From: UBA1731 sp964440985 | GTDB lineage: Bacteria; Verrucomicrobiota; Kiritimatiellia; RFP12; UBA1067 | NCBI GenBank assembly: GCA_964440985.1 | Contig: CAYTWE010000036.1 | Coordinates: 1-23,394, forward strand | DNA length: 23,394 bases | Reading direction: 5' to 3' | Shown: one piece after another, positions 8,031-17,000 of the stretch | Layout: the number at the start of each line of letters is the position of its first letter | How positions within the stretch are numbered: the first letter of the stretch is position 1 | The notes under the pieces: model-generated | Told to the model about the DNA's origin: nothing | What the model saw: the letters and a program-made list of their open reading frames with translations, nothing else | Database searches by the model: none | Position numbers and translations under genes: made by a program

Positions 8031-9621
8031 GAACGGCGCGGAGGTGGAGTCCGTTCAGCAGCAGCCGGTACAGGATCAGGCGCCGAAGGCGGCAGATGAC
8101 GCACCTCAGCCCGCCGCAATGGATTCCGTTTCGCAGAATGTGCAGCAAGGTGATTCCTCCCAGTCTCGGCAGAATCCGCAGAACGGAGCCTCGGCTCAGG
8201 CACAGGGACAGAGGCAGGGGCAGCAGCAGTCCGGAAACATGAGCAGAAAGCAGCGTTGGATGCAGCAGCGCATGATGAGGCAGCATGGCAGAAACGGCGG
8301 TGCTGCGTCCGGACAGCAACCGCAGCCTCAGCAGGTTCCGCGCAATCCGGACCTTCCTGAGCACAAGCTTGCTGACATCCACTCGTGGGACAACGCCACG
8401 ATCATCGCGAAGCTGTGGCCGGACGCGAACGCGGAGGATCTTGGCGCGATGAAGCGCCACGAGATCATATTCAACGCCATCCGCAGCTATTTGGCAAGGG
8501 GCGGTGCAGTTCTTGCCAGCGGATGCCTTGAGATCGTGCGCGAAGGCTACGGCTATCTGCGCAGCGCCAAGACGAACTTCCTGTCGTGTCCGGAGGACGT
8601 ATTCGTGCCGCAGCAGCAGATACGCAGACATATGCTGCGTCCGGGCGACATGGTTGAGGGACCGTTGCGCGATCCACGCGACCGTGACCGCTATTTCGGG
8701 CTTGGCGGCGTGGTGACGGTGAACGGCAAGACGCCGAGCGAGGCCGCCCGCATAGTCCACTTCGAGAACCTCGTGCCGACGTTCCCGACTCGCCGCATAG
8801 TGCTTGAGACAACGCCGAACGAATACTCCACGCGCATTGTGGATCTTTTCACTCCGATAGGATTCGGGCAGCGCGGAATCATCGTGGCGCCGCCACGCGT
8901 CGGCAAGACCGTTCTTCTGCAGAAGATGGCAAACGCCATTACGGCCAACCATCCGGAAGCCATGCTCATCGTGCTGCTCATCGACGAACGGCCTGAGGAA
9001 GTCACGGATATGCAGCGAAACACCAAGGCGATGGTGCTTTCCTCGACGTTCGACGAAGAGCCGCAGCATCACGTCAATGTCGCGGAGATGACGGGCGAGA
9101 TGGCGCGCCGGCAGGTCGAGAACGGACGTGATGTTGTGATCCTGCTTGACTCCATCACGCGTCTTGCACGTGCGTACAACACCGTTCAGCCACATTCCGG
9201 CAAGATACTGACGGGCGGCGTTGATGCACTTGCGCTCCACAGGCCGAAGCGCTTTTTCGGTTCCGCCCGCAACATCGAGGGCGGCGGCTCGCTCACCATT
9301 CTTGCGACCGCGCTCATAGACACCGGATCGCGCATGGACGAGGTTATCTTCGAGGAGTTCAAGGGAACTGGCAACATGGAGCTTGTGCTTGACCGCGGCC
9401 TTGCGGACAAGCGCATTTTCCCGGCGATTGACATCGAGAAGTCCGGCACCCGCAAGGAGGATCTGCTGCTTGACCCAATGGAGCTTGAGAAGACCTGGGC
9501 GCTTCGCCGCGTTCTTACGGATGCCGGTCCGGAGCGCGCCATGCAGAGCGTGCTGAACGGCATGAGGAAGATCAAGACGAACCCGGCATTCCTGCTTTCG
9601 CTTGACTTGAAGAACCTGTAG
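7933..9621 (+). CDS. rho: Transcription termination factor Rho with disordered N-terminal extension
   Basis: Hexameric RNA-dependent ATPase that terminates transcription. The 562-residue product is about 140 longer than E. coli Rho (419). The excess is N-terminal: residues 1 to about 137 are low-complexity, first rich in Ala, Glu and Lys, then in Gln, Arg and Gly. The conserved Rho begins at LPEHKLADIH. RNA-binding and ATPase features follow: GYGYLR, Walker A APPRVGKT at 319-326, Walker B and Q-loop VVILLDSITRLARAYN, and the R-loop region GGVDALALHRPKRFFGSARN. The Walker A residue equal to E. coli Lys181 is Arg322. The start is secure: AAAGG at 7919-7923 lies 9 nt before ATG 7933, inside the end of coaE. 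Bacteroides Rho also carries a large disordered region, reported to promote condensates; a similar role here is inference. Confidence 0.96.
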   Translation: MAEEAENTAGEPVQAKSTRPRRACASKKGSSAENGAEVESVQQQPVQDQAPKAADDAPQPAAMDSVSQNVQQGDSSQSRQNPQNGASAQAQGQRQGQQQSGNMSRKQRWMQQRMMRQHGRNGGAASGQQPQPQQVPRNPDLPEHKLADIHSWDNATIIAKLWPDANAEDLGAMKRHEIIFNAIRSYLARGGAVLASGCLEIVREGYGYLRSAKTNFLSCPEDVFVPQQQIRRHMLRPGDMVEGPLRDPRDRDRYFGLGGVVTVNGKTPSEAARIVHFENLVPTFPTRRIVLETTPNEYSTRIVDLFTPIGFGQRGIIVAPPRVGKTVLLQKMANAITANHPEAMLIVLLIDERPEEVTDMQRNTKAMVLSSTFDEEPQHHVNVAEMTGEMARRQVENGRDVVILLDSITRLARAYNTVQPHSGKILTGGVDALALHRPKRFFGSARNIEGGGSLTILATALIDTGSRMDEVIFEEFKGTGNMELVLDRGLADKRIFPAIDIEKSGTRKEDLLLDPMELEKTWALRRVLTDAGPERAMQSVLNGMRKIKTNPAFLLSLDLKNL

Positions 9622-9632
9622 GAGAGAGTTGG

Positions 9633-9747
9633 CGGATGGTAGATGGTCGTGGGTAGTTGATGGTTGGCAGTGTGCGTTTCACCTTCTGTCCCCACTACCC
9701 TCTACCCTCTACCCCCTGCCCACTACCATCTACCAACTGCCCACATC
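9633..9747. repeat. Inverted pair of degenerate heptamer arrays between rho and uvrA
   Basis: From 9691 to 9746 eight heptamers run in phase: CCCACTA, CCCTCTA, CCCTCTA, CCCCCTG, CCCACTA, CCATCTA, CCAACTG, CCCACAT. They end one base before the uvrA ATG. From 9633 to 9667 five degenerate units of the same family lie in the opposite orientation (CGGATGG, TAGATGG, TCGTGGG, TAGTTGA, TGGTTGG). The arms share an exact 11-nt inverted match, TGGTAGATGGT at 9637-9647 and ACCATCTACCA at 9725-9735, so the message could fold into a long hairpin. The G-rich arm also has closely spaced GG runs. The same heptamer family occurs at 22558-22683. Confidence 0.75.
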
Positions 9748-12528
9748 ATGGGTGACATCGAGATATACGGTGCGCGTCAGCACAATCTCAGGAACATAGA
9801 CGTCACGATTCCGCGCAACTCGCTAACCGTTGTGACCGGACTTTCCGGAAGCGGAAAGAGTTCGCTTGCGTTCGATACGCTGTATGCGGAGGGGCAGCGA
9901 CGCTATGTCGAATCGCTGAGTGCGTATGCGCGGCAGTTCCTCGACCAGATGGAGAAGCCGGACGTCGAGAGGATTGACGGACTGTCCCCGGCCATTGCCA
10001 TCGAGCAGCGGACCACCGGCGGCAATCCGCGCTCCATCGTGGCGACAGTCACCGAGATCCACGACTATCTTCGTCTGCTGTACGGCAGCGTTGGCGTCGC
10101 GCACTGCCCGAAGTGCGGACGCGAAGTCGTGCGTCAGTCCGCTGAGCAGATTGTTGAATCCATAATTGCGCTTGCCGCGCCAGGCGCGTCCATGAGACTC
10201 ATTCTGTATGCGCCCGTCGTGAAGGGCAAGAAGGGCAGGCACGAGGACACTCTTGGAGAGATAAAGCGTCAGGGATTCGCCCGTGTTCGCATCGACGGCG
10301 TGACGTATCCGGTGGACGAGCTGCCGGAGATCGACAAAAAGAAAAGCCACAGCATCGATGTCGTGGTGGATCGTCTGGCGCTGCCATGCGACCGCACACG
10401 TCTTACGGATTCGGTGGAGCTTGGGCTGAAGGCCGGGCGCGGAGTGATATACGCCGAACCGGTCGGCGGCGAGCAGAAGGTGTATTCCGAGCTGAACGCC
10501 TGTCAGGTCTGCGGCATTTCGTTCGATGAACTGAAGCCGCGCTCGTTCTCGTTCAACTCTCCGTTCGGGGCGTGTCCAGACTGCGGCGGACTTGGCGCAA
10601 TCTACTATTTCGACGAGGATCTTGTCGTGCCGGACAAGTCTCTGCCGCTTCGCGAGTGCATCCATCCGTGGCGGCGGGCGGGACACAACGCAATCATGTA
10701 CTACAACGCACTGCTTGAGCACATCGCAAAGCAGTATGGGGTGCAGCTCTCCACGCCGTACGAAAAGCTTTCGCCGACGTTCCGCAAGAAGCTGATGCAC
10801 GGATTCGACGACAATCTCGTGCTGCCGTGGCGCAGCGTCGACAAGCCGTTCGAAGGGGTGCTTGCCACGCTTCAGCGGCGTCTCGACGAAGCGGAGGACG
10901 ACGAGCACCGGGCGAAGCTCGAAATCTACCAGAGCGAGAGACAGTGTCCATCATGCCACGGTACGCGCTTGCGAGAGGAATCCCGCGCCGTGACCGTGGC
11001 CGGCAAGACGATTGTGGATGTGATGGGCTTGAGCGTCAAGGACTGCCTTGCGCACTTCGACGGGCTTGCCTTGCCGGTTGAGATGAAAGACGTACACAGG
11101 GAGATTGTCAAGCGTCTCCGCTTTCTTGACGATGTGGGTCTCGACTATCTCACGCTCGACCGTCCGAGTGCGACGCTCTCCGGCGGCGAAATGCAGCGCA
11201 TCCGCCTTGCCACGCAGATAGGGAGCGGACTGACCGGCGTGATGTACGTACTGGACGAGCCGACGATCGGGCTTCACCCGCGTGACAACGAACGTCTCAT
11301 CTCGACGTTGAAGGGGCTTCGCGACAAGGGCAACACCGTGGTGATCGTGGAGCACGATGAGGAGATGATGCGGACCGCGGACTACATCATTGACCTTGGG
11401 CCTGGAGCCGGAAGAAACGGCGGCAGACTGATGTACCAGGGCGATTTTGCCGGTCTTCTGAAGTGCGGCTCCCTCACTGCGGACTATCTTTCCGGACGCA
11501 GGCGAATCGAGCCGGCGCAGACCGGAAACGCACAGAAACGCACCGGCGGCAAATTCCTGTCCATATCCGGCTGCACGGAACACAACCTCAAGAACATATC
11601 GGTGCACATACCGCTTGGGACGTTCACTGTAGTGACGGGCGTTTCTGGATCCGGCAAGTCCACGCTGATAGACGAGACGCTCAAGCGCGAACTCATGCGC
11701 CGCCTCTACCGCTCGAAGGCGAAGCCCGGCAGGTTCAAGAGGCTTTCCGGCATTGAGAACATAGACAAGGTGATAGAGATAGACCAGTCTCCGATAGGGC
11801 GTACGCCTCGCTCGAATCCCGCCACGTACGTCGGGTTCTTCTCCGACATACGAGAACTGTTTGCGCAGACGGAGGGCGCAAGGGCGCGTGGATATGCGCC
11901 CGGCAGATTCAGCTTCAACGTGAAGGGCGGACGCTGCGAGACCTGCGGCGGCGACGGAGTGCGCAAGCTTGAGATGAGCTTTCTGCCGGACATCTACGTC
12001 ACCTGCGAGCAGTGCGGCGGCCGTAGATTCAACAAGGAGACGCTTGAGGTCCGCTATGGCGGCAAGAACATTGCGGATGTGCTGGACATGACCGTTGACG
12101 AGGCGTGCGAGTTCTTCGCAAAAGTGCCGCGCCTCGCCGGGAAGCTCAAGACGCTCTCAGATGTAGGGCTTGGCTATCTTGGGCTTGGGCAGCCCGCCAC
12201 GACGCTCTCCGGCGGCGAGGCGCAGCGCATCAAGCTTGCCACGGAACTTTCCCGCCGCTCGACCGGACGCACACTCTATCTTCTCGACGAACCGACCACC
12301 GGGCTGCACTTCGACGACATATCCAAGCTGATGGATCTTCTTCTCAAGCTTCGTGATGCCGGAAACACCGTCGTGGTGATCGAGCACAACGTGGATGTGA
12401 TGAGATGCGCCGACTGGATAATCGACCTCGGCCCCGGTGGTGGAGACATGGGCGGCAACCTTGTGTGCGAAGGTCCTCCGTCTGCGGTGAAGGCCTGCAA
12501 GGACTCCGTCACAGGACGCTTCCTGTAG
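9748..12528 (+). CDS. uvrA: Excinuclease ABC subunit A
   Basis: Damage-recognition ATPase of nucleotide excision repair, acting with UvrB and UvrC (neither in the window). The 926 residues match the usual 940. It has two ABC ATPase modules: Walker A GLSGSGKS at 31-38 and GVSGSGKS near 631-638, with signatures LSGGE at 477-481 and 820-824. Zinc-type CxxC pairs are visible: CPKC and CQVC with CPDC in the first half, and CETCGGDG with CEQCGG in the second. The family hallmark GLSPAIAIEQRTTGGNPRS is present. ATG 9748 is chosen because homology begins immediately (MGDIEIYGARQHNL). The frame is open further upstream but only through the heptamer repeats. No ribosome-binding site precedes the ATG; its place is taken by the repeat array. 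folC follows after 89 nt. Confidence 0.97.
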   Translation: MGDIEIYGARQHNLRNIDVTIPRNSLTVVTGLSGSGKSSLAFDTLYAEGQRRYVESLSAYARQFLDQMEKPDVERIDGLSPAIAIEQRTTGGNPRSIVATVTEIHDYLRLLYGSVGVAHCPKCGREVVRQSAEQIVESIIALAAPGASMRLILYAPVVKGKKGRHEDTLGEIKRQGFARVRIDGVTYPVDELPEIDKKKSHSIDVVVDRLALPCDRTRLTDSVELGLKAGRGVIYAEPVGGEQKVYSELNACQVCGISFDELKPRSFSFNSPFGACPDCGGLGAIYYFDEDLVVPDKSLPLRECIHPWRRAGHNAIMYYNALLEHIAKQYGVQLSTPYEKLSPTFRKKLMHGFDDNLVLPWRSVDKPFEGVLATLQRRLDEAEDDEHRAKLEIYQSERQCPSCHGTRLREESRAVTVAGKTIVDVMGLSVKDCLAHFDGLALPVEMKDVHREIVKRLRFLDDVGLDYLTLDRPSATLSGGEMQRIRLATQIGSGLTGVMYVLDEPTIGLHPRDNERLISTLKGLRDKGNTVVIVEHDEEMMRTADYIIDLGPGAGRNGGRLMYQGDFAGLLKCGSLTADYLSGRRRIEPAQTGNAQKRTGGKFLSISGCTEHNLKNISVHIPLGTFTVVTGVSGSGKSTLIDETLKRELMRRLYRSKAKPGRFKRLSGIENIDKVIEIDQSPIGRTPRSNPATYVGFFSDIRELFAQTEGARARGYAPGRFSFNVKGGRCETCGGDGVRKLEMSFLPDIYVTCEQCGGRRFNKETLEVRYGGKNIADVLDMTVDEACEFFAKVPRLAGKLKTLSDVGLGYLGLGQPATTLSGGEAQRIKLATELSRRSTGRTLYLLDEPTTGLHFDDISKLMDLLLKLRDAGNTVVVIEHNVDVMRCADWIIDLGPGGGDMGGNLVCEGPPSAVKACKDSVTGRFL

Positions 12529-12617
12529 GGCGGAAATGTCAGGCAGGATGCTGCGGTTTGCGTCGGTGGCGTCGAATGGCGTACGAAGCCAATGCATTGG
12601 GTTGAGAGGTGTGACAT

Positions 12618-13892
12618 ATGAACATTGAGGCTGCGTTGGAGAGGTGTGCGCGGTTCGGCGTGAAGCCTGGGCTTGATTCGATCAAGGCGGTCTGCGCCGC
12701 AATGGGCGATCCGCAGGAGACGCTGCGCGTGATACATGTTGCCGGAACGAACGGCAAGGGTGCGGTGTGCGCATTGCTGGATTCAGCGCTTCGCGCGGCA
12801 GGCTTTCGCACAGGACGCTACACCAGCCCCCATATAGTCGCCCTCAATGAGCGTTTCTTCCTCAACGGAGCGCCGGCCACGGATGAAGCGATAGATGCGG
12901 CATTTTCCGCTGTGCGGCATTCCGGACAGCTGACATACTTTGAGCTGCTGACGGCGACGGCGTTTGAACTGTACAGGAGGGAAGGCGTAGATTTCCTGAT
13001 TCTTGAAACAGGTCTTGGCGGAAGGCTCGATGCAACGAACGTCATCAACTCTCCGGCGATTTCCGTGATAACCCGCATAGGTCTCGATCACTGCGGATGG
13101 CTCGGAAACACAGTTGCGGAGATAGCGGCGGAGAAGGGCGGAATCATCAAACCGTCTGTCCCGGTCGTTCTTGGAGCGATGCCTGATGAGGCGCGTATCG
13201 TGCTTGAACGGATCGCAGCCGCGTGCGGTTCAAGGTGCATCCATGCGCCATGCGTTGCGCAGACCGGAGCGCCATGCGGCGGGGAGGGGCTTTCAGCGGC
13301 GTTGTCGAGCCTTGCGCTTGGAGGGCAGTTCAACCGGGAGAACGCCGCTACCGCGTACGCCGCGTTGAAGACGCTTGGAGTTGCGGACGATGCGATACAG
13401 CGTGGTTTTGCGTCCGTCGTGTGGCCCGGACGCTACCAGCGGATTGAAAACGACGGAAAGCGGTTCCTGGTTGACGGCGCACACAATCCGCCGGCCATGC
13501 GGGCGCTTGTAGATTCCCTGAAAGCGGAACGCATGGGCGGAAGCGGGTTTCCTTTTGGCGGGACGGCGATCTGCGGATTCTGCGGCGACAAGGATGTTGC
13601 GGCCACTTTGGAGATGCTGCACGAGATTGCGGATGCCGGCATTGCGGTGCCGATACGCAATCCGAGATCGATGTCGCCCGATGATGTCGCGGCGATGATG
13701 CGCAAGGCGGGTTTTGCCGACGTGCGCCCTTGCCGCTCCATTCGGGACGCGCTTCGCATCGCGCCTGACGGTACGCTTGTGTGCGGATCGCTTTTCCTTG
13801 CGGGCGAGGCACTTGAGGCGCTTGGTGCGCTTTCCGCTGCAACACATGGCTTCACGCCCAACGAATCGTTCAGCCGGAAGGTCGCGGACTAA
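12618..13892 (+). CDS. folC: Folylpolyglutamate synthase / dihydrofolate synthase
   Basis: Mur-ligase-type enzyme that adds glutamate to dihydropteroate or folates in an ATP-dependent reaction, in the cytoplasm. The 424 residues fit the family. Motifs in order are the P-loop AGTNGKG at 42-48, the Omega-loop region RTGRYTSPHIVALNER, LETGLGGRLDATN, the DH motif GLDHCGWLGNTVAEIAAEK, GQFNRENAATAYAAL, and DGAHNPPAM at 286-294. Whether it has one or both activities cannot be told from sequence. GAGAGG at 12604-12609 is 8 nt before the ATG. The 89-nt gap from uvrA shows no clear promoter or terminator, so the two may be cotranscribed. It ends just before an AT-rich promoter region that begins the exported-protein locus. 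Confidence 0.94.
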   Translation: MNIEAALERCARFGVKPGLDSIKAVCAAMGDPQETLRVIHVAGTNGKGAVCALLDSALRAAGFRTGRYTSPHIVALNERFFLNGAPATDEAIDAAFSAVRHSGQLTYFELLTATAFELYRREGVDFLILETGLGGRLDATNVINSPAISVITRIGLDHCGWLGNTVAEIAAEKGGIIKPSVPVVLGAMPDEARIVLERIAAACGSRCIHAPCVAQTGAPCGGEGLSAALSSLALGGQFNRENAATAYAALKTLGVADDAIQRGFASVVWPGRYQRIENDGKRFLVDGAHNPPAMRALVDSLKAERMGGSGFPFGGTAICGFCGDKDVAATLEMLHEIADAGIAVPIRNPRSMSPDDVAAMMRKAGFADVRPCRSIRDALRIAPDGTLVCGSLFLAGEALEALGALSAATHGFTPNESFSRKVAD

Positions 13893-13913
13893 AGAAGATG
13901 AATTCATCTACCC

Positions 13914-13943
13914 TATTGAAAAAAAAAATCAATATGGTATATT
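13914..13943 (+). promoter_or_regulatory. Promoter with an A-tract palindrome for the exported-protein locus
   Basis: TTGAAA at 13916-13921 and TATATT at 13938-13943 are 16 nt apart, and TGG precedes the -10 box (extended -10 form). A perfect palindrome, TATTGA at 13914-13919 and TCAATA at 13929-13934, spans the -35 box and spacer and flanks nine As. The run of ten As may bend DNA. The palindrome is a candidate operator. Transcription would start near 13950. Confidence 0.6.
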
Positions 13944-13952
13944 CATCGCCGT

Positions 13953-14006
13953 TTTCACGGTTGTTTCGCCTCGACGGATGCGGTGCGGGATGAACTGAAC
14001 GTGAAA
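13953..14006 (+). promoter_or_regulatory. Inverted repeat in the 5' leader of the LamG-like gene
   Basis: TTTCACG at 13953-13959 and CGTGAAA at 14000-14006 are perfectly complementary with 40 nt between. The left arm would lie at the very 5' end of the predicted transcript. The arms stop 20 nt short of the GGAG site (14027-14030), which stays outside. It may stabilise the message or bind a protein; weak evidence. Confidence 0.35.
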
Positions 14007-14038
14007 TGCTTCTGTCCACAAGTCACGGAGAAACTGCG

Positions 14039-17000
14039 ATGGATTCAAGAAAATGGCTGTCTGCGGTGGTGCTATCTTTGGCGGCCGCTGCTGCCAATGC
14101 CTACGATGCCGAGTTTATCTCGCCAACAGTCTACTTTGTGCCAGGCTGGCAGTTGGGGCGCTGGAAAGACATGGCAACTGGCACGACGCCGTCCGTGCTT
14201 CCAACGAGCCGGGTAGACAACGTGCATTTCGGCAAGCCGTCCAGTTCGGTCTGGCAGCCGTCGGTCTACACGGGAACGGGCAATGACTTCGGAAGTTTTC
14301 TTCCGGTTGAACTGAATGCGCTTCACGGCAGCGAGGCGTGGACGCTCATGAATTCGCCGGAGCAGGCATCGGTGGCGGGGCAAGGTTCCGACAAACGCGT
14401 GACGATCATGGATCCGACGGGTTTTGACGGCTATTTCTTCAATGGCTATGCGCGTGTCGGATGGATGTTTCCGGGATGCGCCGGAACTACGCAGCGGGTC
14501 TCGTCCGTCTCGCTGCGATGCCGCCCAATCGTCGAGACGCCGTCGCAGGGGGCATCGGTTGCCGTCGACGACTTCTACTCCGCCGGGGCGCTTGAGAAAT
14601 GGGGCGCGGGCGAACTTGTGGTCAATGGCACGTCCGGTGCGCATACGCGCCTGTACGTAAAGGACGGTGACATATCGTTCGGAGATGGGATTGCCGACGA
14701 CCTGGACGAAATCCTCGATGCCGCGTTTCTGCATCTTGACGCAACGGCCGCCGCAACCTTGAAGACGGCCTCAAACGGAGATGGGCGAACGTACGTGACG
14801 AACTGGTGCGACGTACGCGGCAACGGACAGGGCGCACATGTGCCGCTGCCTTCCGAAATGGTTTCCGGGTACGAGAAGATCCTGGCCGCGAACAGTCCGT
14901 TCCTTGCCGTCGCCGCGGGACGTAAGGGGCAGAACATGATTGACTTCGGGACGGCCTGGACGCCGGACAGCGGAACGAGATTCGGCCCGACGAACTGCAC
15001 GATGCGCTTTGAACGCCGCGAGGACGTGCGCGACGTGTTCTATGTGGCTCGCTACCACGACAGGCCGCAGTTCAACCCAGTGCTGGGCGACTGGGTCTCC
15101 GCGCCGACGCTGCAGCCTTGCGCGGGACTGCTCGGCGGCAGCGCCAACTGGGGTGCGCGAACGGGTGCGATCTTCGCCGACGGCGTGAAGATCTTGCCGA
15201 ACCACAACCCGGACAACGGCTACGGCTTCACGAACCAGACAGTGTACTCGTTCAGCTCTAAGTCCAATCTCGTCCTTTCGGCGATTGCGTCCGATCAGGA
15301 TCTGCCGTATGCGGGAACATTGCCCGACGCTGCGCAGGCGCGTATCGGAGGAATGCTCGTCGGCGAGATCCTGCTGTTCACGAACGAACTGACGCGGGCG
15401 CAGCGCAATCGCGTCAACGCCTACCTTATCAATAAGTGGCAGGGGCCGTCCGGTGAAGTCTGGGCGGATGTCGGTTTCCTTGACGTTCAAAAGGATGGGG
15501 CGTCCGTCAATGTGGCGCCGGGCACGACGGCGACCGTGCTCGATCTCAAGTCCGGCGGCACTGTGACGAAGACCGGCGGCGGGACGCTTGCGGTCGATGC
15601 CGTATATCCGCAGGACACGACGTTTGACGTCAAGGGTGGAAGTGTGAGAATCGGCGGGGTAGCCCCGTCCGTGGACGATCATGCTCCGGCGTCCGGCCCT
15701 GCGGTCTGGCTGGATGCCTCGTGTTCCGAATCGATAGTGACGGAGACGATCGACGGAAGCCCGTACGTGATCCAGTGGAACGACCGGCGCGGGAACGGAA
15801 TCTACGCCACGGCGTCGGTTGAAAAGGGCGCACCGCGAATTCCGACGGAAGTCAAGGCGGCGACGCCGACGGGGCTTGACGTGCTTTCTCTTGGCGGCAA
15901 CTCTTCGACGAGTTCGTATTTTGAGTTCCCGTGGAGGAGGGCATCGAACGGGACGAAGAGATTCTACGCCGGCTTTGCGGTTCTTCGCCGCACGGCGGAA
16001 AGCGACACGGCGTTCGGAATCTTCGGCGCGGCCGACATGACGTTCATGTGCGAGGGCAGCGAAGGCGGAACGCATAACCGTTTCATCTCCGAAAAGTACA
16101 CCTGCTCCGCGACGTCGGCGGCAATCTGGACGTACAATGGCGTTCCTCGCGATCCGATCGTCTACCACGCCGACATGTCCGACAAGTCAAATTTCTTTGT
16201 CGTGGCGTTTTCCGCCGAAGAAAAGGTGCTGGTTGACGCCATCGCCTGGAACCGCAACAGCCCGAACTACTGCGGCGGAATGGAGATCGGCGAGTTCATT
16301 CTGTATGACCGGCCGGTTTCGGATGTGGAGCGCCGCAGCACGGAGGCGTATCTGATGAAAAAGTGGAATGGTGCGTCTCATCCCGCATCAGTGACCCCCA
16401 AGCCGAGTTACGCATTTGCCGAAGATGTCGATGCCATTGTTGACGTGGCGGATGACTGTGCGCTCGGCACGGTGTCCGGCGGTTCGGGACGCTTCGTCAA
16501 GCGCGGTGCCGGAAATGTCTCGCTCGCTGCGGTTCCAGACGGGACGGAGACGCTTTCGGTGGAGGGCGGGACGCTTTCGCTGTCGCTGTCTTCATTCGTG
16601 GATGACGCGCTCTATCACTTTGACATGAATGCAGAAGACACGCTGGAGTACGGCGAATCGCCCGATCAGGGGACTGTCGTAATGCGTTGGAATGATGTGC
16701 GCGGCAACGGCGTATACGCCGAGGCAGTCAAGCCGGGTGATGCGGCGGACAGGGGCTTCACGAAGAAATATCCTACTGTCGCCGAACTTTCAACCAATGG
16801 CGTTGTAAGAAGATACCTTGATTTTGGCGGCGTCAACGGTGCCAATTCGGCCGCAATGTGGATGAACCGTAATTTCCTGAACGTGCGCGAAGTCCATGTG
16901 ATTCACAGGGACATCGGAAAGAACTCCCTGTTTGCGTCGTTCTCCCAATACAATACAAACGCTGCGCACAGTGCGGCATGGGAGGATCATCAGCCTTGGG

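Noticed and set aside
9664..9747. N-terminal extension of UvrA from an upstream in-frame start
   Set aside because: The added residues are only the translated heptamer array, and UvrA homology begins exactly at ATG 9748.
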